Notes: a model not told the origin generated them from the letters alone. 64,000 nucleotides of DNA from Paenibacillus athensensis (GCF_004514475.2 NZ_MYFO02000001.1:558001-622000); one strand, 5' to 3'. Counted from the stretch's first letter, positions 1 to 7,813 are shown. Made by a program: numbers and translations.

Positions 1-477
1 CGAGCGGACGATCTGATCCAGCGCGCCCATCGTTTCTTCCAGCGGCGTCTCCGGGTCTGGACGGTGGGAGTAGAAAATATCGACATACTCCAGCCCCATG
101 CGTTTTAGGCTTTGGTCGAGACTGGATACCAGATATTTGCGCGAGCCCCACTCGCCATACGGGCCTTCCCACATGTAATAGCCGGCTTTGGTTGAAATGA
201 CGAGCTGATCGCGGTACGGCGCGAGGTCCGACTTGAGCACCTTGCCAAGCATTTCCTCGGCCGAGCCTGGCGGCGGCCCGTAGTTGTTGGCCAAATCGAA
301 ATGCGTGATGCCCAGGTCAAATGCGCGCAGCAGCATCGCTCTGCCGTTCTCGTGCAAGTCGACACCGCCAAAATTGTGCCACAAGCCGAGTGAAATCGCC
401 GGCAGCTTCAGACCGGAACGGCCGACGCGGTTATATTTCATTTCTGCGTATCGTGTTGGGTTCGCTTGATATACCAT
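1..477 (-). CDS. Aldo/keto reductase, YghZ-like (C-terminus beyond window)
   Basis: This is an NADPH-dependent aldo/keto reductase resembling L-glyceraldehyde-3-phosphate reductase (YghZ family). The 159 visible residues cover the N-terminal part of the TIM barrel: the strand LPAISLGLWHNFG, the catalytic Asp/Tyr segment FDLANNYGPPPGSAEE, the Lys region VISTKAGYYMW and the DIFYSHRPDPETPLEET stretch with the substrate-pocket His. The start ATG at 477 sits behind GGAGG about 9 bases upstream. The ORF is open to the left edge, so the C-terminal half is missing from the window rather than broken. The family call is firm; the physiological substrate is inferred. Confidence 0.9.
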   Translation of the reverse strand, partial: MVYQANPTRYAEMKYNRVGRSGLKLPAISLGLWHNFGGVDLHENGRAMLLRAFDLGITHFDLANNYGPPPGSAEEMLGKVLKSDLAPYRDQLVISTKAGYYMWEGPYGEWGSRKYLVSSLDQSLKRMGLEYVDIFYSHRPDPETPLEETMGALDQIVRS

Positions 478-631
478 GTACTTATCCTCCTTCAAAGACC
501 GACTGACTCGGTCATTCGTCACAAAGCTTAGTATAGGCCAAGTCCGCTGCCAATAAAAGGACTGAAATGAATTTGCATTAGTTACCCTGGCGTTAGTAGC
601 TTCCGGTCCGCATCTGATTTCGCCGCATTTT

Positions 632-1687
632 TCAGCCAGCCGAGAAATCTCGTGCGCTTGAGATCGCTGCCCGCAGCCGATCCGTCCGGCTGTCAAGCCA
701 AGTAAGCCGCTTGGCCGAAGAGGCAATAATACGCTGCAGATCACCTGCTTCGTCTGTCCCGTCCAGATACCGGCCCAGAAAATGAATGAACACATCCAGC
801 CGCCGCAGTGCGACCAACAGCGGCAGCTTGCTCAGCTCTTCTGCTGTCAGACCGGCGCGTTCGCTGAAGGCGCGGATGCAGGCTTCGGCTGTCTGCCACA
901 TCGCTTCCTCGTCCCCCTCCGGGGCCTGGGCGGGAACCAGCAGATCAGACAGCAGCACCGCCAGCTCCATCACGCGCACATCATACGTCACGAACTCGAA
1001 GTCGAGCAGCGCGCACAGCCGCCCGCGCTCGTCCACGAGCAGGTTCGAGGCGTTCAAATCGCCGTGCACGAGCTGATGCGGCAGCTCGCGCAGCCCAGCG
1101 GCTTGCTCCGCAAACGCCGCCACCTGCCGAGCCAGCGCCTGCAGCTCGGCTTCCAACTGTGCGAACGCGGCCGGCGGCCGTTCGCACCACGCGGCCACGG
1201 CCGGAAGCGGACAGCTCGGGTGCGTTTCCCCGAGCTCGTAGTACGGCCGATACGCCGCTGGCGCTGCGGGCTGCACCCTGCGCAGCGCTACCGACAACGT
1301 GGCGGCGGCTTCCGCCAGCTGCCGCCACGTATCCGGCTGCAGCCGTTCCGGGCTGCAACCTGGCAGGCAGACGAACAGTGCCGCCAGCTTGCCCGTTTCG
1401 CTGCAGCGAACAAACGTGCCGCCCCCCGCCGCTTCCAGCGGGCGCGGCACGTCAAATCCGAGACGCTGGTCGGCCAAGGCCAGCAGCGTCTCATGCTCGA
1501 AGCGCACCTTATCGGCATCGCGGTGGGTGTTATACACCCGCAGCACATAGGTGCGCCCGTCTTCCGCTTCCACGAAGCGGGTCGTATTGTTCATTCCTTG
1601 ACCGCCGATGCGCAGCGTAAAAGGAATGCCTGGAAGCCACGCCGCAAGAAGTGAAGCGAGCTGTTGATTTTCCACTCGAAGAGACAT
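632..1687 (-). CDS. Phosphotransferase of the APH (aminoglycoside/choline kinase) fold
   Basis: This 351-residue cytoplasmic kinase has the aminoglycoside-phosphotransferase/homoserine-kinase fold. The catalytic loop HGDLNASN is at about residues 208-215 and the metal-binding DFEF at 229-232. An N-terminal lobe carries a glycine-containing segment near residue 30 (RIGGQGMNN). The family phosphorylates small hydroxyl substrates such as aminoglycosides, choline, homoserine or sugars. Nothing here fixes the substrate, and there is no resistance context. AGGTGGG precedes the ATG. The gene stands alone between the aldo/keto reductase and the LQRTxGN pair. Confidence 0.85.
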   Translation of the reverse strand: MSLRVENQQLASLLAAWLPGIPFTLRIGGQGMNNTTRFVEAEDGRTYVLRVYNTHRDADKVRFEHETLLALADQRLGFDVPRPLEAAGGGTFVRCSETGKLAALFVCLPGCSPERLQPDTWRQLAEAAATLSVALRRVQPAAPAAYRPYYELGETHPSCPLPAVAAWCERPPAAFAQLEAELQALARQVAAFAEQAAGLRELPHQLVHGDLNASNLLVDERGRLCALLDFEFVTYDVRVMELAVLLSDLLVPAQAPEGDEEAMWQTAEACIRAFSERAGLTAEELSKLPLLVALRRLDVFIHFLGRYLDGTDEAGDLQRIIASSAKRLTWLDSRTDRLRAAISSARDFSAG

Positions 1688-1775
1688 AACCCACCTTTTG
1701 TTTACATCATTTTATTTATGTATACTTAATAAGCTCCCGCTGTAGCCCGATCCCGGTCCCTGTACGTTTTCGCTT

Positions 1776-3263
1776 TTAATTTTTCAATTTATTTTTGACC
1801 GCGTTTTTCTGCAACCCTTTGCCTTTGCTGTTTCTGGCATTGTCAATCCAGCCCTCGGAATTGGCCACTTCCAAATCCCGCGTTGTCTCCAGAGCATGCT
1901 CAAGTTGAAATCCATTGTGAAAGCCGCTTTTGGCCTGTGGATACATATCCCAACGCGCCAGTGTTATGCCGCCCCGATAAGCATGCGGCCTACGGTCCGC
2001 AGCGGCGCCCGTTTCAATGGTAACGTGGAACGCCGTGAGTCCGTTGCCCAGAAGATCGTTTTTCAACGTCACAGCGCCGGTGTTGACCGAAGGATTATCG
2101 GGTATGCCGTTTGCATAACGCGTTACATGCGCTGGGAAATTATCGATTTGGGCAATATTTCGCATATACGCACCACCGTGACCGGGAGCAAGTCGTAGCA
2201 CCTTTCTCAGCCAAATATCTTTATCGGGCGCATGCTGCAAAGTCAAGGCGCTGGCGATGTACGTATCGACCTGCGCAGGCTTGAGCTGCTTTTCAAATAA
2301 TACCGTTACAATTTCGTCAACGGCGCCTTCCACATCCAGCAGCCGATTGTTATCGGCCACGGCCGCTTCGAGCTTCGTCTGTATCGACGTTTTGGCTTTA
2401 TTGTCCAGAGTCGTCTTCAATACTGCTGCCTGATCTTTGTAGTCCTCGTTAAAATTGGCTAAAGGAACCTCCATTTGAATGTTTTCGATTTGTGAAGTCA
2501 GATTTTTTCGAAATTCCTTTACATCAAAGTCGCGTAATTCCGTAATTTCGGCTATAGACGCCAGTAGCGGCTGCAGGCGCTGCACGAACGAATCGCGAGA
2601 CGAAGACGCCGGATTAAAATTGTCGTGTATCGTAGTCATGGTGGCTTTTTCTCCCGCGTCCGCATAGCTGCGCAGCCAGGAATCCGGCTTAAAATCGGTG
2701 ACGACTTCTTTTAACGGAGCGCTTTTTGTGTTGACCTTTGTTATTTTGCTTTCGATCTGCCCTGACATTTCCTCCAACTTTATGCAAATTCGAAGATACT
2801 TGATCAGCTCAGCGCTGCACTCATCGACATTCGCTTTCTGTGCCGCGTAATCCTTCCACTGGCTGACAGCATCTTGAAAATATTCAATGAACGGCTGGAG
2901 CCGCGCTTTTCGTAAGGGATTCTCCTCAAACTCGTTCTTCTTGCCCGCAAACCATTCTTCGGCTTCACTGACATCGTCAAAATCTCCCTCCGTCCTTTGG
3001 ATCCGCACGGCTGGAGCTGCACTCAACGACCGTGCAGGCAGCATGAAAGCCGCTGCGTTAGCCTGACGCTGGACTAAGCCTCTGTCGGACAAGCTCGTTT
3101 TGACCATTTGTTCCATTTGCTTATTTCCCAACGTTCTTTGCAAATACGTCACAGGGCTGGCTGGCGCTGGCATTCGGTCTGTAGCAAGCTCCCGTCGAAC
3201 GGGCTCGTTAACAGCAGCTTGCCATCCGGGCGTAGAGGAAGACACCTCTTTATGAACGGTCAT
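1776..3263 (-). CDS. LQRTxGN-motif protein A, paralogue of the next gene; unknown C-terminal domain
   Basis: This 495-residue protein has three visible parts. The N-terminus (1-90) is low-complexity and carries LQRTLGNKQ at 41-49, VQRQ at 64-67 and IQR at 88-90. The middle (about 90-345) looks helical and charged. The last 149 residues (347-495) form a compact domain with HVTRYANG, LGNGLTAFHVTIETG and PHAYRGGITLARW. There is no signal peptide or membrane segment. LQR-x2-GN motifs recur at the N-terminus of DUF4157-type proteins and cargo candidates of extracellular contractile injection systems, so a secreted or injected effector is my inference. The C-terminal domain is not one I recognise. 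It is colinear with the protein at 3469-4938 over almost its full length. The ribosome-binding site is weak (AAAGGA 15 bases upstream of the ATG), so the exact start is less certain than for its partner. Confidence 0.7.
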   Translation of the reverse strand: MTVHKEVSSSTPGWQAAVNEPVRRELATDRMPAPASPVTYLQRTLGNKQMEQMVKTSLSDRGLVQRQANAAAFMLPARSLSAAPAVRIQRTEGDFDDVSEAEEWFAGKKNEFEENPLRKARLQPFIEYFQDAVSQWKDYAAQKANVDECSAELIKYLRICIKLEEMSGQIESKITKVNTKSAPLKEVVTDFKPDSWLRSYADAGEKATMTTIHDNFNPASSSRDSFVQRLQPLLASIAEITELRDFDVKEFRKNLTSQIENIQMEVPLANFNEDYKDQAAVLKTTLDNKAKTSIQTKLEAAVADNNRLLDVEGAVDEIVTVLFEKQLKPAQVDTYIASALTLQHAPDKDIWLRKVLRLAPGHGGAYMRNIAQIDNFPAHVTRYANGIPDNPSVNTGAVTLKNDLLGNGLTAFHVTIETGAAADRRPHAYRGGITLARWDMYPQAKSGFHNGFQLEHALETTRDLEVANSEGWIDNARNSKGKGLQKNAVKNKLKN

Positions 3264-3323
3264 AGCGCAGAATCACATTCCTTTGCAGCATATTTTTACG
3301 TTCCAGAATTGTCCATATAACCA

Positions 3324-3356
3324 ATTATACGTAAAAAACAGGCTCGGGAATAGTCC
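3324..3356 (-). promoter_or_regulatory. Unusual promoter of paralogue A (GGACTATTCC-15-CGTATAAT)
   Basis: On the minus strand GGACTATTCC is followed after exactly 15 bases by CGTATAAT, about 60 bases before the start codon. The -10 element is good for sigma-A, but the hexamer 17 bases upstream (TATTCC) is not a sigma-A -35. The same arrangement with the same spacing precedes paralogue B. This suggests an activator, repressor or alternative sigma factor shared by the two genes. Confidence 0.55.
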
Positions 3357-3372
3357 GCCGTTCAGCAAAAAA

Positions 3373-3396
3373 CCGACGTTTCCTACAAAACGCCGG
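3373..3396 (-). terminator. Intrinsic terminator of paralogue B
   Basis: Read on the minus strand, CCGGCGTTT and AAACGTCGG form a 9-bp stem with one G-T pair around a 6-base loop, followed by TTTTTT. It lies downstream of the gene ending at 3469 and immediately upstream of the promoter of paralogue A. The two paralogues therefore look like separate transcription units. Confidence 0.75.
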
Positions 3397-3468
3397 CATC
3401 GGTCCAGATCTTACGCGTAGACAACACGTAATGGTACTCCCTACTATGAAGCTCTTTGCAGCACGCAG

Positions 3469-4938
3469 CTAATTTTTCAGCCAGCCTCTTACAGCTTGCG
3501 TCTGCAGCCCTTTGCCTTTATTCGTCCGGGCCGTGTCAATCGCATTTTCTGCTTGCGTCACCTGATGAGCCAAGCTGTTCTCCAGAGCTGTTTGCAGGTC
3601 GCCTGCATTGGCAAAACCGCTGCCTCCTTGCGGGTACAGGTTCCAGCGCGTCAGTGTGATGCCGCCCCGGTACGCATGCGGCTTCTCATGCGAAGCGCCG
3701 CCGGTTTCAATCGTGACATGAAACGCCGTAACCCCGTTGCCGAGAATATCGTTTTTCAGCGTCACTCCGCCAAGCAGCACCGAAGGCTTGTCCGGTACCC
3801 CGTCGGCATAACGGGTCACGTGCGTATCCTTGTTATCGATTTTCGCGATATTTTTCATGTAGGCGCCGCCCAAGCCAGGCGCAAGCCCTACGACCTTGCG
3901 CAGCCAAATGTCCTTGCCCGGATTATGCTGAATCTCCAGCGCCTTTGTAATCAGCGTATCGACCTGGTCGGAAGCCAGCTCCTTTTTGAACACCGCCGTC
4001 ACGACCTCCGGCACGGCCCCTTCGACGTCGAGCAGCTTGGCCCCGTCGTCCCGCGCTGCTTCCAGCTTCGTTTTGATTCTGTCCTTCGCCTGATTCTCCA
4101 GCGCTATTTTCAAGTTCGCGGCATCTTCTTTGTAACCCTCGTTAAAAGCCGACAGCGGGGCCTCTTCCTTGGCCTTGGCGATATCCTCTTTGATCTGATT
4201 GAAAAAGGGAGTCCAGACAAACTCCTGGATATCCGTAACATCTGTCACTTTTTTGAGAATGGGCTGCAATTTCTGAATATATAATTGGCGCGATGAAATC
4301 GCCGGATTGAAATTGTCTTTAATGGTGTTCATCGTCCCAATTTGCTCTTCGGTCGCATAGCTGCGCAGCCAGGAGCCCGGCTTGATGATCTCGACGATTT
4401 CCTTCAGCGGAGCAGCTTTATCCTTGACGCCATTGATCTGGGTGTTGACTGCTCCTTCAAGCTCCTCCAGCTTCAAGGCCAGCTTGTACTTCTTGATCAA
4501 ATCCTGCTGGTACTCCTTGGCCGTCAATTCCTGCGCTTCGTAATCCTTCCACATGCCGACCGATTCCAAAAAATACTCCGTCGCCTTCTGCAACCGCGTT
4601 TTACGCAGCGGGTTCGCTTCCAGCTCACCTTTCTCGTCGTTATACCATTTCTCTGCAGCGTCGGCATCGGCAAAATCCACCACATCCGGCGCCCGTTGAA
4701 TCCGCGGTCCGGACGTCTTGGCGCTCGGCCGCAGCTTAGGCTGAACCCGGCTTGCGACTCCGCCGCCTTGCAGTACCGCCAATGGTCCGTGCTCCCGGAT
4801 CAGCTCCCCGGTTTGCCGATTGCCGATCGTACGCTGCAATTGAACCGCTCCTTGAACCTCCGTTTGCTCGACCGGCTTGACGGAAGGCGCACTCGCTTGC
4901 GGCGCGGAGCTTTTTTTCTTGCGTAATGTGCTTTGCAT
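3469..4938 (-). CDS. LQRTxGN-motif protein B, paralogue of the preceding gene
   Basis: This 489-residue paralogue of the 1776-3263 product has the same layout. An N-terminal basic/Ser-Ala stretch holds LQRTIGNRQ at 34-42, VQPKL at 65-69 and IQR at 80-82. A long charged helical middle follows, then the shared C-terminal domain (HVTRYADG, LGNGVTAFHVTIETGG, PHAYRGGITLTRW, ending GKGLQTQAVRGWLKN). VQPKL next to an LQRTxGN motif is also typical of DUF4157-type injection-system-associated proteins (family knowledge). A strong AAGGTGA precedes the ATG. There are no transmembrane segments. No contractile sheath, tube or baseplate gene is in the window, so the effector role is only an inference. Confidence 0.7.
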   Translation of the reverse strand: MQSTLRKKKSSAPQASAPSVKPVEQTEVQGAVQLQRTIGNRQTGELIREHGPLAVLQGGGVASRVQPKLRPSAKTSGPRIQRAPDVVDFADADAAEKWYNDEKGELEANPLRKTRLQKATEYFLESVGMWKDYEAQELTAKEYQQDLIKKYKLALKLEELEGAVNTQINGVKDKAAPLKEIVEIIKPGSWLRSYATEEQIGTMNTIKDNFNPAISSRQLYIQKLQPILKKVTDVTDIQEFVWTPFFNQIKEDIAKAKEEAPLSAFNEGYKEDAANLKIALENQAKDRIKTKLEAARDDGAKLLDVEGAVPEVVTAVFKKELASDQVDTLITKALEIQHNPGKDIWLRKVVGLAPGLGGAYMKNIAKIDNKDTHVTRYADGVPDKPSVLLGGVTLKNDILGNGVTAFHVTIETGGASHEKPHAYRGGITLTRWNLYPQGGSGFANAGDLQTALENSLAHQVTQAENAIDTARTNKGKGLQTQAVRGWLKN

Positions 4939-4993
4939 CTGCTCACCTTCCTTCTGTCAATTTCGCCAGCAATGGCCCATTACCTCATCTTCT

Positions 4994-5026
4994 ATTATAC
5001 GTGAACCGGCAAGACCGGACTAGTCC
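4994..5026 (-). promoter_or_regulatory. Unusual promoter of paralogue B (GGACTAGTCC-15-CGTATAAT)
   Basis: On the minus strand the perfect 10-bp palindrome GGACTAGTCC is followed after exactly 15 bases by CGTATAAT, about 56 bases before the start codon. The layout and spacing match the promoter of paralogue A. The surrounding and intervening bases differ, so this is not simply a recent duplication of the upstream region. Confidence 0.55.
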
Positions 5027-5068
5027 AAAAGTTGCGCAAGTGGGCGCTTTCTATTCCGGGCAAAACAA

Positions 5069-5094
5069 AACCGGACCTCTCTTTCGGTCCGGTT
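5069..5094 (-). terminator. Intrinsic terminator of the 5117-5623 gene
   Basis: AACCGGACC and GGTCCGGTT form a perfect 9-bp stem with an 8-base loop. On the minus strand it is followed by TTTTGTTTTG. It lies just after the stop codon of the gene at 5117. Confidence 0.85.
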
Positions 5095-5116
5095 ACATCA
5101 GATCTTGACCCTGCCG

Positions 5117-5623
5117 CTACACCTGAAAATCTCCCTCGACAGCAAACTCAAAATCCTCGACATCATACGCTTCTACCGGCACAGACGCCTCAAGCAGACG
5201 GTCGAGAAATTCCAATTGGTCGGTCAGCAGCGCCGTTTGCTCACGATTCGCCGTCACAATCAGCTCCGTTTCGATCGGATCGAACAGCTCACCATATTCC
5301 GCTTGGTCCAGCGCATAAATGATCGTCAAGGTTACATGCTCGTTGATCGGCAGCGGCGGACTTTTACGCCAAGGAACCTGCAGTGCCCGCTCGATTTTCT
5401 TTTTATTCAGCGGCTCTTCGAAAAAAGCAATCAGCTCGCGAATAATTCCTTTGACATGCTCGTCTTCTTGAGACTCCATCATCAGCGGCTCGTTCGTATC
5501 CTGAAGCTCGTACAGCTCCTGAATGGTCGAGTAAGGAATTATATATTCGACAGGGCTGGCCGGCAGCAGCAATTGTCCGTGTACGGCCAGCATCACAGCT
5601 TCAATCACAAACGTGCGGGACAC
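5117..5623 (-). CDS. Conserved hypothetical protein, about 168 aa
   Basis: This acidic 168-residue protein begins MSRTFVIEAVMLAVHGQ and ends in a Glu/Asp-rich segment (AYDVEDFEFAVEGDF). I chose the GTG at 5623 because GGGAGG lies 7 bases upstream; a longer reading to 5701 has no ribosome-binding site. There is no signal peptide or clear motif. Similar Paenibacillus proteins have, as I recall, been labelled ADP-heptose synthase in databases. I see no nucleotidyltransferase or kinase motif that would support that, so I leave the function open. It has its own terminator. Confidence 0.75.
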   Translation of the reverse strand: MSRTFVIEAVMLAVHGQLLLPASPVEYIIPYSTIQELYELQDTNEPLMMESQEDEHVKGIIRELIAFFEEPLNKKKIERALQVPWRKSPPLPINEHVTLTIIYALDQAEYGELFDPIETELIVTANREQTALLTDQLEFLDRLLEASVPVEAYDVEDFEFAVEGDFQV

Positions 5624-5722
5624 GGTGAAACCTCCCTTTTTATGAACTCCATGCAGGTATTCTCTATTGTGACGTAAAATCCTTCTTTTGCAAAGCGACA
5701 TGCCGTCAATCGGAGCAAAAAA

Positions 5723-5767
5723 CCGCCACTTCCGCTAGCGAACTCGCTTCGCTGGCGAAAGGGGCGG
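5723..5767 (-). terminator. Large intrinsic terminator after ykuK-like gene
   Basis: A long imperfect stem of about 20 paired positions is built from CCGCC/GGCGG, CTT/AAG, CGC/GCG and AGCGA/TCGCT around a short loop. It is followed by TTTTTT on the minus strand. It sits about 20 bases after the stop at 5789. Confidence 0.85.
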
Positions 5768-5788
5768 CTATTGGAGCGGATCGGGCAG

Positions 5789-6391
5789 CTAGAGCGGCCG
5801 CTGTTCGAGCTTCCTTGCAGCGAACACGCCGGTAAACGGCTTCTTCGAATGGCGGTTGGCATAAGCGGATGCCACGTAAGCGTCCGGCTTGATAACGGGT
5901 ACCATACCTAACGATTCCACCCGTCCGGCCATCTCCTCGACGAAAGCCGCCGTCCGGTTGCGCAACGTGTCGGAGCCGGCATCGATATGAATGAACAGCT
6001 CCAGCGCCGCACCTTCGTACCGGAACGGCAACACGATCTCTTCCAGCTTGCTGCGCCGTTGCCGATCAAAAAACAAAGCAATCTCTTCGCTGTAATCCGT
6101 CTCGGCCGACAGCTTTTCCTGGATGGATACGACCGTTCGCGGCCATACCACCTGACGGTAGCACGCCCAAGCGCCCGCTCCCATTCGTTGAATGACCACG
6201 CCTGTGATAAACTTCGTATGTCCCGGATGAACCTGACAATCGGTGCCGATCATCAGCTTGTATCTCGCGCAAGGCGTCAGCTTCATAAAGCGCACAATCC
6301 GTTCGAACACCTTGTGCAAGGTCAAACCGCTTTCCGTTTTGCTGCGAAATTCCAGCTCGTTTACCGGTGTCCACTGTGTCTGTCTTTTCAT
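5789..6391 (-). CDS. YkuK family (DUF458, RNase H-like) protein
   Basis: This 200-residue protein belongs to the YkuK/DUF458 family, which is predicted to have an RNase H-like fold and has no firm biochemical role. Family features visible here are KLMIGTDCQVHPGHTKFI, with an Asp and His in a likely active-site strand, and later LFIHIDAGS and VKPDAYVASAYANRH. AGGAGAACCTT precedes the ATG. It is monocistronic, between the NlpC/P60 gene and its own terminator. Confidence 0.85.
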   Translation of the reverse strand: MKRQTQWTPVNELEFRSKTESGLTLHKVFERIVRFMKLTPCARYKLMIGTDCQVHPGHTKFITGVVIQRMGAGAWACYRQVVWPRTVVSIQEKLSAETDYSEEIALFFDRQRRSKLEEIVLPFRYEGAALELFIHIDAGSDTLRNRTAAFVEEMAGRVESLGMVPVIKPDAYVASAYANRHSKKPFTGVFAARKLEQRPL

Positions 6392-6469
6392 AAGGTTCTC
6401 CTATCTTTCCGGAAATAGGGCCTGCCTTATGATCAGTATATGGCGATTGCCGCCGGGTTCGAACCTGAA

Positions 6470-7420
6470 TTATTGCAAAGCGCTGCCGCCGTAGAGGAAG
6501 CGGTTGTCCCATTGCTTGCCGGCAATGGAATCGATGCGGACGCCGCCGGATTCCGGCGAATACGTGTGCAGCATCATGCCGTTGCCGAGATAAATGCCCA
6601 CATGCGTAATTTCTTCAGTCAGCGGATTCGTTCCGGCGTAGTCAGAAGCCTTCGAGCCTTTGTAGGAACTGAAGAACATCAGGTCACCACGCTTGAGCTT
6701 CGACCAGTCCGTGGAAATCGGTCCCAGTGATCGAACGTAATTGCCTTGAGCTGAGGAATCGCTTGGAATTGTCGTTCTTGTCGCATCCCAGATTGCCTGC
6801 AGAACCAGATCCGAGCAATCAAATGTCGTCTTGTCGTAACGGGTGGAACCAAATTCATACGGCGTACCCATGTAAGCGCCTGCTGCGGCAATCACGGCTT
6901 CAATCCGGTCAGACAGCGGAAGCACCGGCTTGGCGACGCTGAAATCGGTTACCAGGTACTTGCTGCTGCTGCTGACGTAACCAACCGCGCCAGCCTGATC
7001 CTGCACCTTGTACCAGCTGTCATTCACCTGTTCCACCACATATACTTCTTCACCCTTGCTCAACATCCGAATGACCTTGGAGCCGTCGGTTGTTGGCAGC
7101 GTGCGTAAATTAACGCCATAAATTACTTTTGCATTGCTCGACATTGCTATGTATTTGGAGCTGGAGGACACATATCCGGTTACGCCTTGCGCATCCTGCA
7201 CGTACAGCCAGTTCGGATTCGGCCAGTCTAGCACGGTCACCGTTTCACCCGTTTTCAGATAACGCATGACATTGCTTGACGTGGTCGGCTGATCGCGGAA
7301 GCTGACGCTCGCTTGAATCACCGCTTTCGTTGTTACGCCATCCTCGGCAAAAGCTGCCGCAGGAACGAGCGCGCACAATACCAGCAGCAGCATCCCAGTA
7401 ACCAAAGCCCATTTTTTCAT
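6470..7420 (-). CDS. Secreted SH3-domain NlpC/P60 peptidoglycan endopeptidase
   Basis: This 316-residue secreted cell-wall hydrolase starts with a typical signal peptide (MKKWALVTGMLLLVLCALVP, cleavage near AFA at 23-25). Two bacterial SH3 domains follow at about 30-95 and 98-157. The NlpC/P60 domain occupies about 172-316, with catalytic Cys202 (TFDCSDLV), His273 (ITHVGIYLG) and a third polar residue near His285. Such enzymes usually cut the D-Glu-meso-DAP bond of stem peptides. The transcript leader carries a cyclic di-GMP-I riboswitch and terminator, so expression is probably set by that second messenger. GGAGG sits about 9 bases before the ATG. Confidence 0.95.
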   Translation of the reverse strand: MKKWALVTGMLLLVLCALVPAAAFAEDGVTTKAVIQASVSFRDQPTTSSNVMRYLKTGETVTVLDWPNPNWLYVQDAQGVTGYVSSSSKYIAMSSNAKVIYGVNLRTLPTTDGSKVIRMLSKGEEVYVVEQVNDSWYKVQDQAGAVGYVSSSSKYLVTDFSVAKPVLPLSDRIEAVIAAAGAYMGTPYEFGSTRYDKTTFDCSDLVLQAIWDATRTTIPSDSSAQGNYVRSLGPISTDWSKLKRGDLMFFSSYKGSKASDYAGTNPLTEEITHVGIYLGNGMMLHTYSPESGGVRIDSIAGKQWDNRFLYGGSALQ

Positions 7421-7542
7421 CGTCTTTACCTCCGATTATGTAAGTTAATCCTGCTGTTAAGAATGAAAGACCGACTTCCGACGATGTGCAAAAATTGGTA
7501 CAAAAGATAATGTGTCCGCTTCACCTCCATGATTTGGAAAAA

Positions 7543-7571
7543 GGATGACGCGTGCCGCGGCACGGTCATCC
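7543..7571 (-). terminator. Riboswitch-linked intrinsic terminator upstream of the NlpC/P60 gene
   Basis: GGATGAC/GTCATCC and CGTGCCG/CGGCACG form an almost perfect GC-rich hairpin with one bulge. The minus strand continues with TTTTT. It lies between the aptamer (7585-7678) and the start codon at 7420, where a transcriptional expression platform would be. Confidence 0.85.
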
Positions 7572-7584
7572 TTTGCAGGAAACC

Positions 7585-7678
7585 TCACCTTCGGCAGCTG
7601 GCTGGCAAGACGCCATGATGCCGGCGTCAGAAGCCCCTCTAGCTTTGCGTCGCGGATTTTCATCCGGTTTGCCTTTCT
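7585..7678 (-). promoter_or_regulatory. Cyclic di-GMP-I (GEMM-I) riboswitch aptamer
   Basis: The minus strand shows the conserved core of the class: GGCAAACC, then a 5-bp stem closed by a GAAA tetraloop, then GACGCAAAGC. A second long arm follows (GACGCC/GGCGTC with an internal loop that can serve as tetraloop receptor), then GCCAGCCAGCTGCCGAAGG, which pairs back to GGCA. This matches the well-known Vc2 layout element by element. I cannot tell from sequence whether ligand switches the gene on or off, nor exclude the cGAMP-sensing subclass. The NlpC/P60 gene is the only downstream gene. Confidence 0.88.
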
Positions 7679-7711
7679 CGCGTTGTGAAATGAATGGCTG
7701 TTCGTAGCTTT

Positions 7712-7738
7712 ATTATAGTTTGAGGGGGTACCTGTCGA
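7712..7738 (-). promoter_or_regulatory. Possible sigma-A promoter of the riboswitch transcript
   Basis: A perfect TATAAT lies about 35 bases upstream of the aptamer, with TCGACA 15 bases further upstream. The spacer is short, so the -35 assignment is uncertain, but the position suits a leader transcript starting just before the aptamer. Confidence 0.45.
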
Positions 7739-7813
7739 AAATAGGCGTTTTGTGCTGTTTCTGCACGCAAAAAAATGGTATCGTCCTGCCTATTGACCCG
7801 CTGTGAGATATTG

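Noticed and set aside
632-1687. Aminoglycoside resistance gene
   Set aside because: The fold is APH-like, but there is no mobile context and the substrate could equally be choline, a sugar or homoserine, so resistance is not claimed.
1776-4938. Complete contractile injection system or phage region
   Set aside because: Apart from the LQRTxGN proteins there is no sheath, tube, baseplate, integrase or lysis gene in the window.
7457-7663. 68-codon minus-strand ORF in front of the NlpC/P60 gene
   Set aside because: It runs through the c-di-GMP riboswitch core and terminator hairpin, whose RNA structure explains the sequence.
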